Shown piece by piece: positions 9,298 to 17,323 of a DNA stretch of 60,952 nucleotides. Source of the DNA: Alphaproteobacteria bacterium (lineage in GTDB: Bacteria > Pseudomonadota > Alphaproteobacteria > UBA7879 > UBA5542); contig JBAWWO010000006.1 of assembly GCA_037146715.1 (NCBI GenBank), positions 1 through 60,952 on the forward strand, given 5' to 3'. Numbering within the stretch: position 1 is the first letter of the stretch; every line of letters starts with the position of its first letter. The notes under the pieces were generated by a model, which was not told the origin of the DNA, did not search any database, and saw only the letters and a program-made list of their open reading frames with translations. Made by a program: the position numbers and the translations under genes.

Positions 9298-12200
9298 ATG
9301 ATACAATTATCTACATCACAAACAAAAGCCGTTGATCCCCAACTATCCTGTTGGGTTGAGGCTTCGGCCGGCACGGGCAAAACCAAGGTGTTGGTTGACC
9401 GGGTTCTTTCTTTGCTGCTTCATGGGGCCCCAGCCAAAAAGATTTTATGCCTGACTTTTACCAAAGCCGCAGCGGCAGAAATGAGCGAACGAATCCAGCA
9501 AAAGCTAGCCTTTTGGTCCCGATGTGAATCCTATGAACTTCGCAAAGATTTGGCGGCTTTATTGGGGACAAACCCAGAAGAAACCCACTTGAAATTATCC
9601 AGATCTTTGTTTGCGCAGTTGATCAAAGGCGAAAACATCAAGATTCAGACGGTCCACGCTTTTTGCCAGTTTTTGTTGAAGACTTTCCCGCTTGAGATCG
9701 GCCTGATGCCCCATTTCCAAATTATGGATGACTCCTATACTCAAAAAGTAAAAAAAGAAGTCTTTCATCAAATCCTGAAACAAACGTCGGAACAGGATAT
9801 GGATTTAATCTCCACCTATGTTTCACTGACAACTCTAGAAGATATTTTTTTGCAAAGCAAAGAACAGGACGTCCTAAAATTTTTGTTGTCCGAAAACCTG
9901 TCCCGACTACAAGAAAATCTTGTGAAATTGTTGGGCGTTAACCTTGCCAAAGCTGAGCAAGACCTAAAAAAAGAATTTTTAAACCAGCACCTCCTTGAAA
10001 AGATACCCTCTGATCTAGGCGCCCCTGACATTCTGAATAAATCGGTGGAAGAAAAACTAAAAGACTGGAATGCCTATGAAGTTTTCTTTCTAACAGAAAA
10101 AAGAACCGTCCGACAAAAATTAAGGGGCAAGGATTTTAAAGAGCAATTCCAAGACTATGCTCCTGCCCTTGCGGACCATGCAGATCACCTTTATGATTTT
10201 GTTCAAACCCTGAAAAGACAAACCGTTGCAAACCTAACAATCTGTTTTTATCAGTTAGGAAAAACTTATGCCCATCTGTATGCCACCTTTAAGGAAAAAA
10301 ATTCAAAGGTAGACTATGACGACCTGATTGATAAATCCATTCATTTGTTGAAAGAAGGCACCAACAAACCCTGGATTTTTTATAAGCTTGATGGGGGCAT
10401 TGATCACGTTTTGATTGATGAAGCGCAAGATACCAGCCATGCACAATGGACTTTTATTAAACACTTGGTTGAGGAATTTTTCTCACCCCATTCGGAAGCT
10501 TCCCACCATCGAACCCTGTTTGTGGTAGGAGATTCAAAACAATCCATTTATAGCTTCCAGGGGGCCAGCCCCCTCACCTTCCAACAAATGAAAGAACTCT
10601 TCGGCGATCTAGTTCAAAAGGCCGGCCGAAAGTGGGAAGTTGTTGATTTATCAACCTCTTACCGCTCAACAGAGGCCATTCTGAAGTTTGTGGATACGGT
10701 GTTCACAGGAACTCCACTATTGCAGAAATACAAAGAACATATCCTCCACCGAGAAGGCCACGGAGGCCGGGTTGAAGTGTGGCCCCTGCTTGTGGGAGAC
10801 GACAACCAAAATGCCCACGACCCCTGGAATATCCCTTCCCCTACAAAGCTGCCCGAAACGGCCCGCTATAAAATGGCCAACTCCATTGCCATTACAATCG
10901 GTCAGTGGCTTGCGGATAAAAAATGGCTACACTCTAGAAACCGGCCCATTGAACCCCAAGACATCATGATCCTAGTACGCCATCGGGATTCGTTTTTGCA
11001 TGATTTGGTGCGAGCGCTGAAGCATAACAACATCCCGGTATCTGGAGTAGACCGCATGGTTTTGAAAGATGAGATTGCCATACAGGACCTGCTAGCTTTG
11101 GGAGATTTTTGTTTGCTACCCACAGACGACTTAACTCTCGCCACAGTTTTGAAGGGGCCATTTTTTAACTGGACGGAAGAACAGTTGTTTGACCTTGCGT
11201 CCAACCGAGAAGATTCCTGTCTATGGGAAGCCCTGCAAAGCAATGAACTTTTAAAGGCCACCTATGATCATCTTTCTGAGATAAAAACTTTGGCAAAATC
11301 CCACGGCCCCGCAATTTTTTACGGGACCATCTTAAGTTACTTTAAAGGACGGCAAAAACTTACAAGCCAATTGGGTGCTGATGTTGAAGATGCTTTAGAA
11401 GAATTCTTAAACCTTTGTTTTCATTTTGAATCCCAACAGGGAATGTCCCTGCAAAAGTTTCAATTCTGGATGCAACAGAATGATGCTGAGATCAAAAGAT
11501 CTTTGCAGAAAAATTCGAGCAATCAAGTGCGCCTGATGACCATCCATGGGTCCAAGGGTTTGCAAGCGCCTATTGTGTTTCTGCCTGACACCACCCAGTT
11601 GCCCACAAACTCTTCTCGTTTTTACTGGACGCAGGGATCGAGCTCTTTGCCCCTTTGGGTGCCGAAAAGTGAGCTCAAAAGCGGTGTAGAATCTTATGTT
11701 CAAGAAGTAGATGCTCTGGATGAATATTACAGGCTTCTTTACGTTGCCATGACCCGGGCAGAAGACGAACTATATGTGGGCGGGTGGGCCCCAAAAAGAA
11801 ATCTGGATGAAAAAAGCTGGTACACACTGCTCGCCAAATCCATAGAAATCTTTGGAGCTCCTGCCCCCACAGGCTGGTCCTATGAAACACTAGATACGTT
11901 GAATATAAGGAAGAAATTGGTTGAGAAAAAAGAATCCGATCAACTAGAGCTAACTTTGGTACCTGAATGGGTTCATGCCGCCTTTTCTTATGAGGAACCA
12001 AAAAAAATAACCCCCTCAACCGACACAACAAAGGAATCAACGCCAAGTTCTTCCTATGCTCAAGAAAAAGGTACCTTGGTTCATCAAATTCTCCAGTGGA
12101 TTTTTAAGGCCCCAAAGGCTGATCAACAAAATCTAATCACCGAATATTTAGACAAAATTGACTGGCCCACAAAAGAAAAAAAAGATCTTGAAAACTCCAT

Positions 12201-12519
12201 CCATCAATTGCTTTCCAACAAAGACTGGGACCGTTACATCAATGCTGACAGCCTAAAAGAAGTCCCGATTGAGGGATGGAAACAGGGGCAAAAAATCCGG
12301 GGCATTATTGACGTACTCACGATTCATGAAGATACGAAGCAAATTTTTATCGTAGATTATAAAACAGGTCGTTTTCTGGAAAACTATGCTAGAACACCCC
12401 CACCTGAATACACCGAACAATTGGCCTTGTATGAATCTGTCCTGCAAGATATTTATCCAGACTATATAATTAAAAAAATACTCTTATGGACAGAGCCCGG
12501 AATTATGCAGGTTTTATGA
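9298..12519 (+). CDS. addA: Double-strand break repair helicase-nuclease AddA
   Basis: This is the UvrD-like helicase subunit of AddAB, which resects broken DNA for recombination. Walker A is at residues 21-31 (EASAGTGKTKV), and motif II DEAQDTSHAQW is near 378. FVVGDSKQSIYSFQGA (motif III) and VRLMTIHGSKGLQAP (motif V) follow. A RecB-type nuclease ends the protein, with DVLTIHED...IFIVDYKTGR near 1000-1020. The length (1073) is slightly shorter than usual. AddB, normally just upstream, is absent; alr lies divergent 97 bases away. The start has no strong ribosome site. The stop overlaps the next start as ATGA. Confidence 0.92.
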   Translation: MIQLSTSQTKAVDPQLSCWVEASAGTGKTKVLVDRVLSLLLHGAPAKKILCLTFTKAAAAEMSERIQQKLAFWSRCESYELRKDLAALLGTNPEETHLKLSRSLFAQLIKGENIKIQTVHAFCQFLLKTFPLEIGLMPHFQIMDDSYTQKVKKEVFHQILKQTSEQDMDLISTYVSLTTLEDIFLQSKEQDVLKFLLSENLSRLQENLVKLLGVNLAKAEQDLKKEFLNQHLLEKIPSDLGAPDILNKSVEEKLKDWNAYEVFFLTEKRTVRQKLRGKDFKEQFQDYAPALADHADHLYDFVQTLKRQTVANLTICFYQLGKTYAHLYATFKEKNSKVDYDDLIDKSIHLLKEGTNKPWIFYKLDGGIDHVLIDEAQDTSHAQWTFIKHLVEEFFSPHSEASHHRTLFVVGDSKQSIYSFQGASPLTFQQMKELFGDLVQKAGRKWEVVDLSTSYRSTEAILKFVDTVFTGTPLLQKYKEHILHREGHGGRVEVWPLLVGDDNQNAHDPWNIPSPTKLPETARYKMANSIAITIGQWLADKKWLHSRNRPIEPQDIMILVRHRDSFLHDLVRALKHNNIPVSGVDRMVLKDEIAIQDLLALGDFCLLPTDDLTLATVLKGPFFNWTEEQLFDLASNREDSCLWEALQSNELLKATYDHLSEIKTLAKSHGPAIFYGTILSYFKGRQKLTSQLGADVEDALEEFLNLCFHFESQQGMSLQKFQFWMQQNDAEIKRSLQKNSSNQVRLMTIHGSKGLQAPIVFLPDTTQLPTNSSRFYWTQGSSSLPLWVPKSELKSGVESYVQEVDALDEYYRLLYVAMTRAEDELYVGGWAPKRNLDEKSWYTLLAKSIEIFGAPAPTGWSYETLDTLNIRKKLVEKKESDQLELTLVPEWVHAAFSYEEPKKITPSTDTTKESTPSSSYAQEKGTLVHQILQWIFKAPKADQQNLITEYLDKIDWPTKEKKDLENSIHQLLSNKDWDRYINADSLKEVPIEGWKQGQKIRGIIDVLTIHEDTKQIFIVDYKTGRFLENYARTPPPEYTEQLALYESVLQDIYPDYIIKKILLWTEPGIMQVL

Positions 12520-13544
12520 GAGAAAAATTCTTCATCTTCACCCTTCTACTCACGACTCCCTCCCTGTGGGCCTCGAACTGCAGAACTCTTTCTCCAAAGC
12601 TCGCCGATTACCTTCCTGCAAAAAGCATTAAGAAATGTCACTCTATCGAGGAAGGACTTAGCTTTGATCAAATCTACGCCCTAGACATTACACAAAATGG
12701 TGAAAAGAAGAAGGTAGCGGTGAAAGTGCTAAACCCCTTACGCCATCTGCAAAACAGAAAAACCATTATCCGGGTCAGTCAATTGATAGGCCAAGAAAAA
12801 TGGGGACCAGAAATTCTGTGGCATTCAGAAAACGAGCTGATCTTTGTCATGGATTTTCTAAAGGGAAAATCCATGACAACCCTTGAAGGGAACGAAAAAA
12901 AAATGGGAAAAGCTCTTAGAGAAATTCATGAACTGCTGATTAAAGACAACCTGGGCCCTATAGTTCAACGATATTCCATGTATGACCGCTCAAAGAAACG
13001 TCTGGGGGAACTAGTGCAACTAAAACTATTATCTGAGGCTCAGCACACCGCCATTGAAAAATATCTGGAAGGTTTAAAACCGACTTTAGATGAAACCCAT
13101 AAAATCATTATTCATAATGATCTAAAACCAAGCAACATTTTTGATGTAAATGGAGAGTTCCTGTTTTTAGACTGGGCTGAAACCAGCGTTGCCAGCATTT
13201 ATGATGAGTTGGGGTCCCTGAGTTTTTACTTTGATCTATCTGATTTTCAAGAAAAAGAATTACTGACTGGGTATTTTGGCCCCCCCCCCAGAGCCATTGA
13301 TTTAAAATATTTGGATATCCACAAAAATCTAACAGCCCTCCATTTTGGCTTATGGACCCTACGCATGGGCAATAAACCCTTGGATGCAGTGGTCCTACCC
13401 ACGGCACAGGAATACGCTGCGCTGCAAAAAAGCCTGCTGGATCAGAATTCTAAGACAACCTCCCCCACAACTTTCCAAAAAGTCGGTGCTTTTTTATTGT
13501 CTAATTTTCAGAAGATGCAACCGGGCAAAAACCTTGCAAATTGA
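12516..13544 (+). CDS. Exported phosphotransferase/kinase-like protein (APH fold)
   Basis: The ATG at 12516 overlaps the addA stop (ATGA) and begins a clear signal peptide (MREKFFIFTLLLTTPSLWAS), so I prefer it to the in-frame ATG at 12486. The mature part resembles aminoglycoside/choline phosphotransferases. It has a VAVKVL beta-3-like lysine near residue 69, FVMDFLKGKSM near 115, the catalytic loop HNDLKPSNIF near 200 and a DWAE metal-binding motif near 217. The substrate is unknown. A kinase carrying a Sec signal is unusual because ATP is absent from the periplasm; a role outside the cell, for example in a host, is possible. It could also be membrane-anchored by an uncleaved signal. Confidence 0.75.
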   Translation: MREKFFIFTLLLTTPSLWASNCRTLSPKLADYLPAKSIKKCHSIEEGLSFDQIYALDITQNGEKKKVAVKVLNPLRHLQNRKTIIRVSQLIGQEKWGPEILWHSENELIFVMDFLKGKSMTTLEGNEKKMGKALREIHELLIKDNLGPIVQRYSMYDRSKKRLGELVQLKLLSEAQHTAIEKYLEGLKPTLDETHKIIIHNDLKPSNIFDVNGEFLFLDWAETSVASIYDELGSLSFYFDLSDFQEKELLTGYFGPPPRAIDLKYLDIHKNLTALHFGLWTLRMGNKPLDAVVLPTAQEYAALQKSLLDQNSKTTSPTTFQKVGAFLLSNFQKMQPGKNLAN

Positions 13545-13598
13545 AACGCAAGTTTTCAAATTGCAGACTTTTATAAGAAAATTCTTGCAAATTGAAAA
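13533..13598. promoter_or_regulatory. Repeated AT-rich sites upstream of the AAA_14 ATPase
   Basis: CTTGCAAATTGAAA occurs at 13533-13546 and again at 13584-13597, 51 bases apart. An inverted version (TTTTCAAATTGCAGA, 13553-13567) lies between them. The first copy overlaps the end of the kinase-like gene and the last ends 22 bases before the ATPase start. The arrangement looks like a cluster of binding sites controlling the ATPase gene, possibly by its own product. Confidence 0.5.
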
Positions 13599-13619
13599 TC
13601 TGGACGTAAACTAGTCCTT

Positions 13620-14807
13620 ATGATTGTACGAAATTTAGAAAAAATATTGCTTGCAGCGGTTATGGATATGCCCGTGGTTGCGCTTCTTGGACCTCGACAG
13701 GTTGGAAAAACAACCCTGGCTTTTGATTTACTGAAAAAAATACAAAACAAGGAAGTTGTTTATCTGGACTTAGAGCTCGATTCAGATTTAGCTCAGCTCG
13801 ACGACCCAGAGGCATATTTCCGGCGTTTTAGTGACAAATTTTTTGTTATTGATGAAGTCCAAAGAAAGCCTGATTTGTTTAGTCCTTTAAGAGGACTCGT
13901 TGACGCCAATAAAAGAAAAGACAATCGGGTTCAACAATTTTTATTATTGGGGTCGGCCTCTCGTGATTTATTGCAACATTCCTCTGAAAGCCTTGCAGGT
14001 CGCATTAGGTACCTTGAGTTATCCCCCTTTTCCATCACTGAAATCGCGCATGCAGAAAACTTAGGATTTAATCCAGAAAAACTGTGGTTTAGAGGGGGGT
14101 TTCCAGATAGTTATTTGGCTAAAACAGAAGAACAAAGTTGGATGTGGCGCAATGATTTTATCTCAACTTACCTAGAGCGGGATATTCCCTTCATGGGACC
14201 ACAGGTGTCGGCCACACACATGAGGCGATTTTGGACTATGCTGGCCCATTATCACGGACAACAAATGCACTTTTCTGAAATTGGAAAAAGTTTAGAACTA
14301 AGCCATACAACGGTCAGAAATTATCTGGATATACTGACAGATTTCTATATGGTGCGCCAGCTTCAGCCCTGGTCTGGTAATACAAAAAAAAGAATTGTTA
14401 AAGCCCCAAAAGTGTATTTAAGAGACTCTGGTTTGCTACATTGTCTTCTTAAAATATCTAGTTTTTCAGATTTGTTAGGGAACCCTTTATCAGGCAGCAG
14501 TTGGGAAGGGTTCGTCATAGAAAATATTGTAAATTCTTTAAATAATAAGTGGAGATATAGCTATTATCGAACTTCTGATTCCGCAGAGATTGACTTAATT
14601 TTAGAAGGCCCCAACAACGAAATTTGGGCCATCGAAATAAAGAAATCAAGTGCCCCAAAACTGCAGAAAGGATTTCATGTAGCTGCAACAGATATCAAGG
14701 CCACTCAAAAATTCGTTATCCATGGCAGCACTGACAGATTCCCCATGTCAGACAATGTGGAAGCCATCGGAATTTTAGACTTTTTAAAACTGTTGACATC
14801 ATTCTAA
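13620..14807 (+). CDS. AAA_14/DUF4143 ATP-binding protein
   Basis: Walker A is at residues 24-32 (GPRQVGKTT) and Walker B near 75 (FVIDEVQRKP). Then come a sensor-like LLLGSASRDLL, the RIRYLELSPFS segment typical of AAA_14, a winged-helix-like piece near residue 220 (MHFSEIGKSLELSHTTVRNYL) and a C-terminal DUF4143 region. The last contains a PD-(D/E)xK-like arrangement (AEIDLILEG...WAIEIKKSS, about 320-345). These proteins are scattered, often mobile or horizontally transferred, and poorly understood. The length (395) is typical. It is preceded by repeated AT-rich sites. Confidence 0.9.
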   Translation: MIVRNLEKILLAAVMDMPVVALLGPRQVGKTTLAFDLLKKIQNKEVVYLDLELDSDLAQLDDPEAYFRRFSDKFFVIDEVQRKPDLFSPLRGLVDANKRKDNRVQQFLLLGSASRDLLQHSSESLAGRIRYLELSPFSITEIAHAENLGFNPEKLWFRGGFPDSYLAKTEEQSWMWRNDFISTYLERDIPFMGPQVSATHMRRFWTMLAHYHGQQMHFSEIGKSLELSHTTVRNYLDILTDFYMVRQLQPWSGNTKKRIVKAPKVYLRDSGLLHCLLKISSFSDLLGNPLSGSSWEGFVIENIVNSLNNKWRYSYYRTSDSAEIDLILEGPNNEIWAIEIKKSSAPKLQKGFHVAATDIKATQKFVIHGSTDRFPMSDNVEAIGILDFLKLLTSF

Positions 14808-14836
14808 AACTCCACAACCCATATTGCATTTTTTCC

Positions 14837-14868
14837 CGTCATTACGAAGAATTTCTGTGGCAATCCAG
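14837..14868 (+). repeat. Relic of CGTCATT...GTGGCAATCCAG repeat
   Basis: CGTCATTACGAAGAA followed by TTCTGTGGCAATCCAG matches the two ends of the short dispersed repeat common in Rickettsiales and related genomes. It lies in the 97-base gap between the ATPase and the next exported-protein gene. A reverse-oriented partial relative (CGACGAAGCAATACAG) is visible near 36719-36734. Confidence 0.5.
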
Positions 14869-14904
14869 CTTTCTTTTCGTATTTTTTTATGTTAGACAGT
14901 TCAC

Positions 14905-15489
14905 ATGAAAATCCAACTTATTATTTCCACTATTCTTATTTTTTTGAGCCTGAATTTTTCTGGTGCCTACGGCGCTGCAGCCGCGAATGAGGATCAACTA
15001 TTAAAATATGTAGGTATCGATCAATTTCCCATTACAGGTCAGGACTTTTTAGTAAAGAAAAATGGAGATCGATTAGTGCAGGGGAAGGATATCCCACTGT
15101 ATGCTGAATGGTCTATAGCACAAAATAAAATTGTTAGGACATATTGGATTGGCTGCCCAAGGATGGGGGGAGACGTATATACACATTCTTCGATATTGTC
15201 TGCAGATGAGACATTTTTATGTGTCATCTGCAGACAAGGCCCTCTGATGGTTTTCCAAAAAATTAATCTTCAAACAAGAAATGATCATTTGGTGGGCCTG
15301 GGTGAAGCTCACACAGGGGATGACTGGAAAATTCTAATGGTGTCCCCAGAAATCAGACTGCTTCACAATAGCATTTGCACAGGGGAAAGTAGAATTTTAG
15401 ATGAACATGGAGAGCAAATTGAGCCTTCATGGTATCTTCCACGGGTCAAGTCCGTAGAAGACAGCAGAGAGTTCATGAAGACCATTTAA
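14905..15489 (+). CDS. Exported hypothetical protein, 194 aa
   Basis: The signal peptide is clear (MKIQLIISTILIFLSLNFSG, then a small-residue cleavage region AYGAAA). The mature part is beta-rich in appearance and has three cysteines. I recognise no family. Residues about 178-186 (LPRVKSVED) are encoded by a 25-bp palindrome of the class otherwise found between genes here; its usual translation in Alphaproteobacteria is PRVKPEDD. The native C-terminus has therefore probably been replaced or extended by the repeat. Confidence 0.7.
   Translation: MKIQLIISTILIFLSLNFSGAYGAAAANEDQLLKYVGIDQFPITGQDFLVKKNGDRLVQGKDIPLYAEWSIAQNKIVRTYWIGCPRMGGDVYTHSSILSADETFLCVICRQGPLMVFQKINLQTRNDHLVGLGEAHTGDDWKILMVSPEIRLLHNSICTGESRILDEHGEQIEPSWYLPRVKSVEDSREFMKTI
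15436..15460. repeat. Palindromic repeat inside a coding sequence (copy 3)
   Basis: CTTCCACGGG-TCAAG-TCCGTAGAAG forms a 10-bp stem with one mismatch and one G-T wobble. The TCAAG loop is identical to that of the intergenic copies at 1727 and 17270. It is read in frame near the 3' end of the exported-protein gene. Confidence 0.65.
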
Positions 15490-15544
15490 CCCGACCATTT
15501 AACCCGCATTGCAATCTTCATCAGATTCCTATAAATTAAATCTT

Positions 15545-16312
15545 ATGAGAATCTTCTTCGCTTTATTTCTGCTTTCTTTTTTTGCGTGGTCTCCCTGTGT
15601 TGAAGCCAAGGATTCCACGGCAACTCAAGCCAGCTATGATGAAGACGACCTAGACAGCGACCCCCTTGAATTTATGAACCGACCCGTTTTTGAATTTAAC
15701 CGGGTGGTTGATGGCATTTTGATTGACCCCTTTGCCGCCATGTATAAAAGTGCTGTGCCCATAGTCGCCCAAAACAGAGTCACTAACTTTTTGGACAACC
15801 TGGTCGAACCCATCACAATGGTCAATGACAGCTTACAGGCAAAACCGGATAAGGTTGTCGAAAGCTTTTGCCGCTTTCTTCTGAATACGGTTTTTGGAGT
15901 ATTGGGTCTTTTTGATGTGGCAGAAAAGCTAGGGCTACCAGCGCACAAGGAAAGCTTTAACACAACCCTAAAGTATTGGGGCGTTCCCCAGGGGCCCTAT
16001 ATTGTGTTGCCTGTCCTAGGGCCCGCCTCCCCCAGATTTATTCTGGGACTGGGTGTTGACTACTTCACAGATCCATTCAACTATTACATGATCCAGAACA
16101 ATGAGACTGGCCTAATGTATACCCGCACAGTGGCTCGCTTCATGATTACCCGTGCTGATATGGTAGATGATATTAAGAACTTCCGTGAAACATCTATTGA
16201 CTTTTACGCGGCAATGCGTAGCTTCTATAAACAGTATATGAATGCAAACCGGGAAGGCGATACAGTTCAATATAATAGCCCATCCCTAAAGGAGTTTATG
16301 TTTGATGATTAG
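15545..16312 (+). CDS. mlaA: VacJ/MlaA family outer-membrane phospholipid transport protein
   Basis: MlaA sits in the outer membrane and removes surface-exposed phospholipids for return to the inner membrane. The diagnostic start of the domain is DPLEFMNRPVFEFNRVVDG (residues about 37-55 from the ATG), followed by VNDSLQAKPDKVVESFCRFLLNTVFG, a GVPQGPYIVLPVLGP block and the late region DYFTDPFNYY. I start at ATG 15545 because it begins a signal peptide (MRIFFALFLLSFFAWS); the in-frame TTG at 15509 would bury it. A cysteine follows (SPCVEA), but the lipobox is not canonical. The gene overlaps mlaC by 8 bases. Confidence 0.9.
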   Translation: MRIFFALFLLSFFAWSPCVEAKDSTATQASYDEDDLDSDPLEFMNRPVFEFNRVVDGILIDPFAAMYKSAVPIVAQNRVTNFLDNLVEPITMVNDSLQAKPDKVVESFCRFLLNTVFGVLGLFDVAEKLGLPAHKESFNTTLKYWGVPQGPYIVLPVLGPASPRFILGLGVDYFTDPFNYYMIQNNETGLMYTRTVARFMITRADMVDDIKNFRETSIDFYAAMRSFYKQYMNANREGDTVQYNSPSLKEFMFDD

Positions 16313-17222
16313 AATTTTTTTAATAATTTCTTTGTTTTTTGGCACTTTAACGGTGGGAATTTCTGCTGAGTGTAAGGATAATGACTCAGATAGCAGTTTT
16401 CTAGAAAAGCTGGAAAAAGACGCTGCGAGTTTTATGAAAAATAATACAAGCATCAAATCAGAAAAAAAGAAGAAATCAACTAAAGAAGTCGAAAAAAAGG
16501 AAACTACGGAAAACTTAACTACAGCCCCAGCTGTAGATGAATCTAAGAAAGATGCTGTTAAATCTGATGAAAACCCTAAAAAGAAGAAAAAATCACAGAG
16601 CAGCTCTCCAGAAGATGTGGGGAAAGGCGCTGAAGATTTTATTCAAGACTTGGGTAACAAAGCCATTGAAAAACTAACGGGAAAGCAGCTAACTCGGGAA
16701 GAACGCAATAAAAAATTTGAAAAGATGTTTGTTTCCGCTTTTGATTATGAAAAAATTGGAAAATTTGTTCTGGGTCGATACCGCCGTGACGCAAAACCCA
16801 CAGATATGGATGAATATATTGAGCTTTTCAAAAAAACTATCGTCAGCACCTATGCGTCGCGATTTGGAGAGTATCATGGGGAAAAATTCAAGGTCATTGG
16901 CAATAAAATCGTCGACAAGGATGTTTCTACAATCGTTGTACAAAGCCAAATTTTACGGCCCAATGGTACAAAAATTTCCATTGAATGGCATTTGTTTCAA
17001 AACGACAATAAAGAATATAAAATCTTCGATGTGGTGGTTGAAGGTGTTAGCATGAGTTTAACTCAACGGTCTGAATTCAACGCAATCCTTCAAAAAGAAG
17101 GCAGTTTGCATGGACTGAATGAAGTTTTAAAGAATCGGCAAAGCTCTCCCAAAACATCAGAGAAAGACTCTGACAAAGGTGCTGATAAGGAATCACCCCA
17201 AGATTCAGATAGCGCTTCTTAG
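16305..17222 (+). CDS. mlaC: MlaC/Ttg2D family phospholipid-binding protein with Lys-rich linker
   Basis: MlaC is the periplasmic lipid shuttle of the Mla pathway. The signal peptide (MIRIFLIISLFFGTLTVGISA) is followed by about 80 residues of Lys/Glu/Ser-rich low complexity (runs such as KKKKK and KKKST). The MlaC domain then covers about residues 130-265: FDYEKIGKFVLGRYRRDA, FKKTIVSTYASRFGEY and VVVEGVSMSLTQRSEF are all family-like. A second charged tail ends the protein. The ATG at 16305 lies within the end of mlaA (ATGATTAG), indicating coupling. The charged linker is unusual for MlaC. MlaD, E and F are not in the window. Confidence 0.85.
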   Translation: MIRIFLIISLFFGTLTVGISAECKDNDSDSSFLEKLEKDAASFMKNNTSIKSEKKKKSTKEVEKKETTENLTTAPAVDESKKDAVKSDENPKKKKKSQSSSPEDVGKGAEDFIQDLGNKAIEKLTGKQLTREERNKKFEKMFVSAFDYEKIGKFVLGRYRRDAKPTDMDEYIELFKKTIVSTYASRFGEYHGEKFKVIGNKIVDKDVSTIVVQSQILRPNGTKISIEWHLFQNDNKEYKIFDVVVEGVSMSLTQRSEFNAILQKEGSLHGLNEVLKNRQSSPKTSEKDSDKGADKESPQDSDSAS

Positions 17223-17232
17223 GGATTGATTG

Positions 17233-17252
17233 TTGGGGAATGTGCTCCCCAA
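17233..17252 (+). terminator. Hairpin after mlaC
   Basis: TTGGGGA-ATGTGC-TCCCCAA is a perfect 7-bp stem starting 11 bases after the mlaC stop. No T-run follows, so it may be a weak terminator or an mRNA-stabilising stem rather than a strong intrinsic terminator. Confidence 0.35.
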
Positions 17253-17269
17253 ATCGCCCCCTTACTGAA

Positions 17270-17290
17270 TCCACGGGTCAAGCCTGTTGA
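17270..17290. repeat. Degenerate intergenic palindrome (copy 4)
   Basis: CCACGGG-TCAAG-CCTGTTG is a decayed copy (one mismatch, one G-T wobble) of the palindrome family, in the gap between mlaC and murJ. Confidence 0.5.
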
Positions 17291-17323
17291 GGATATTGTG
17301 GTGGGGAGAAGAAATAGTATGGT

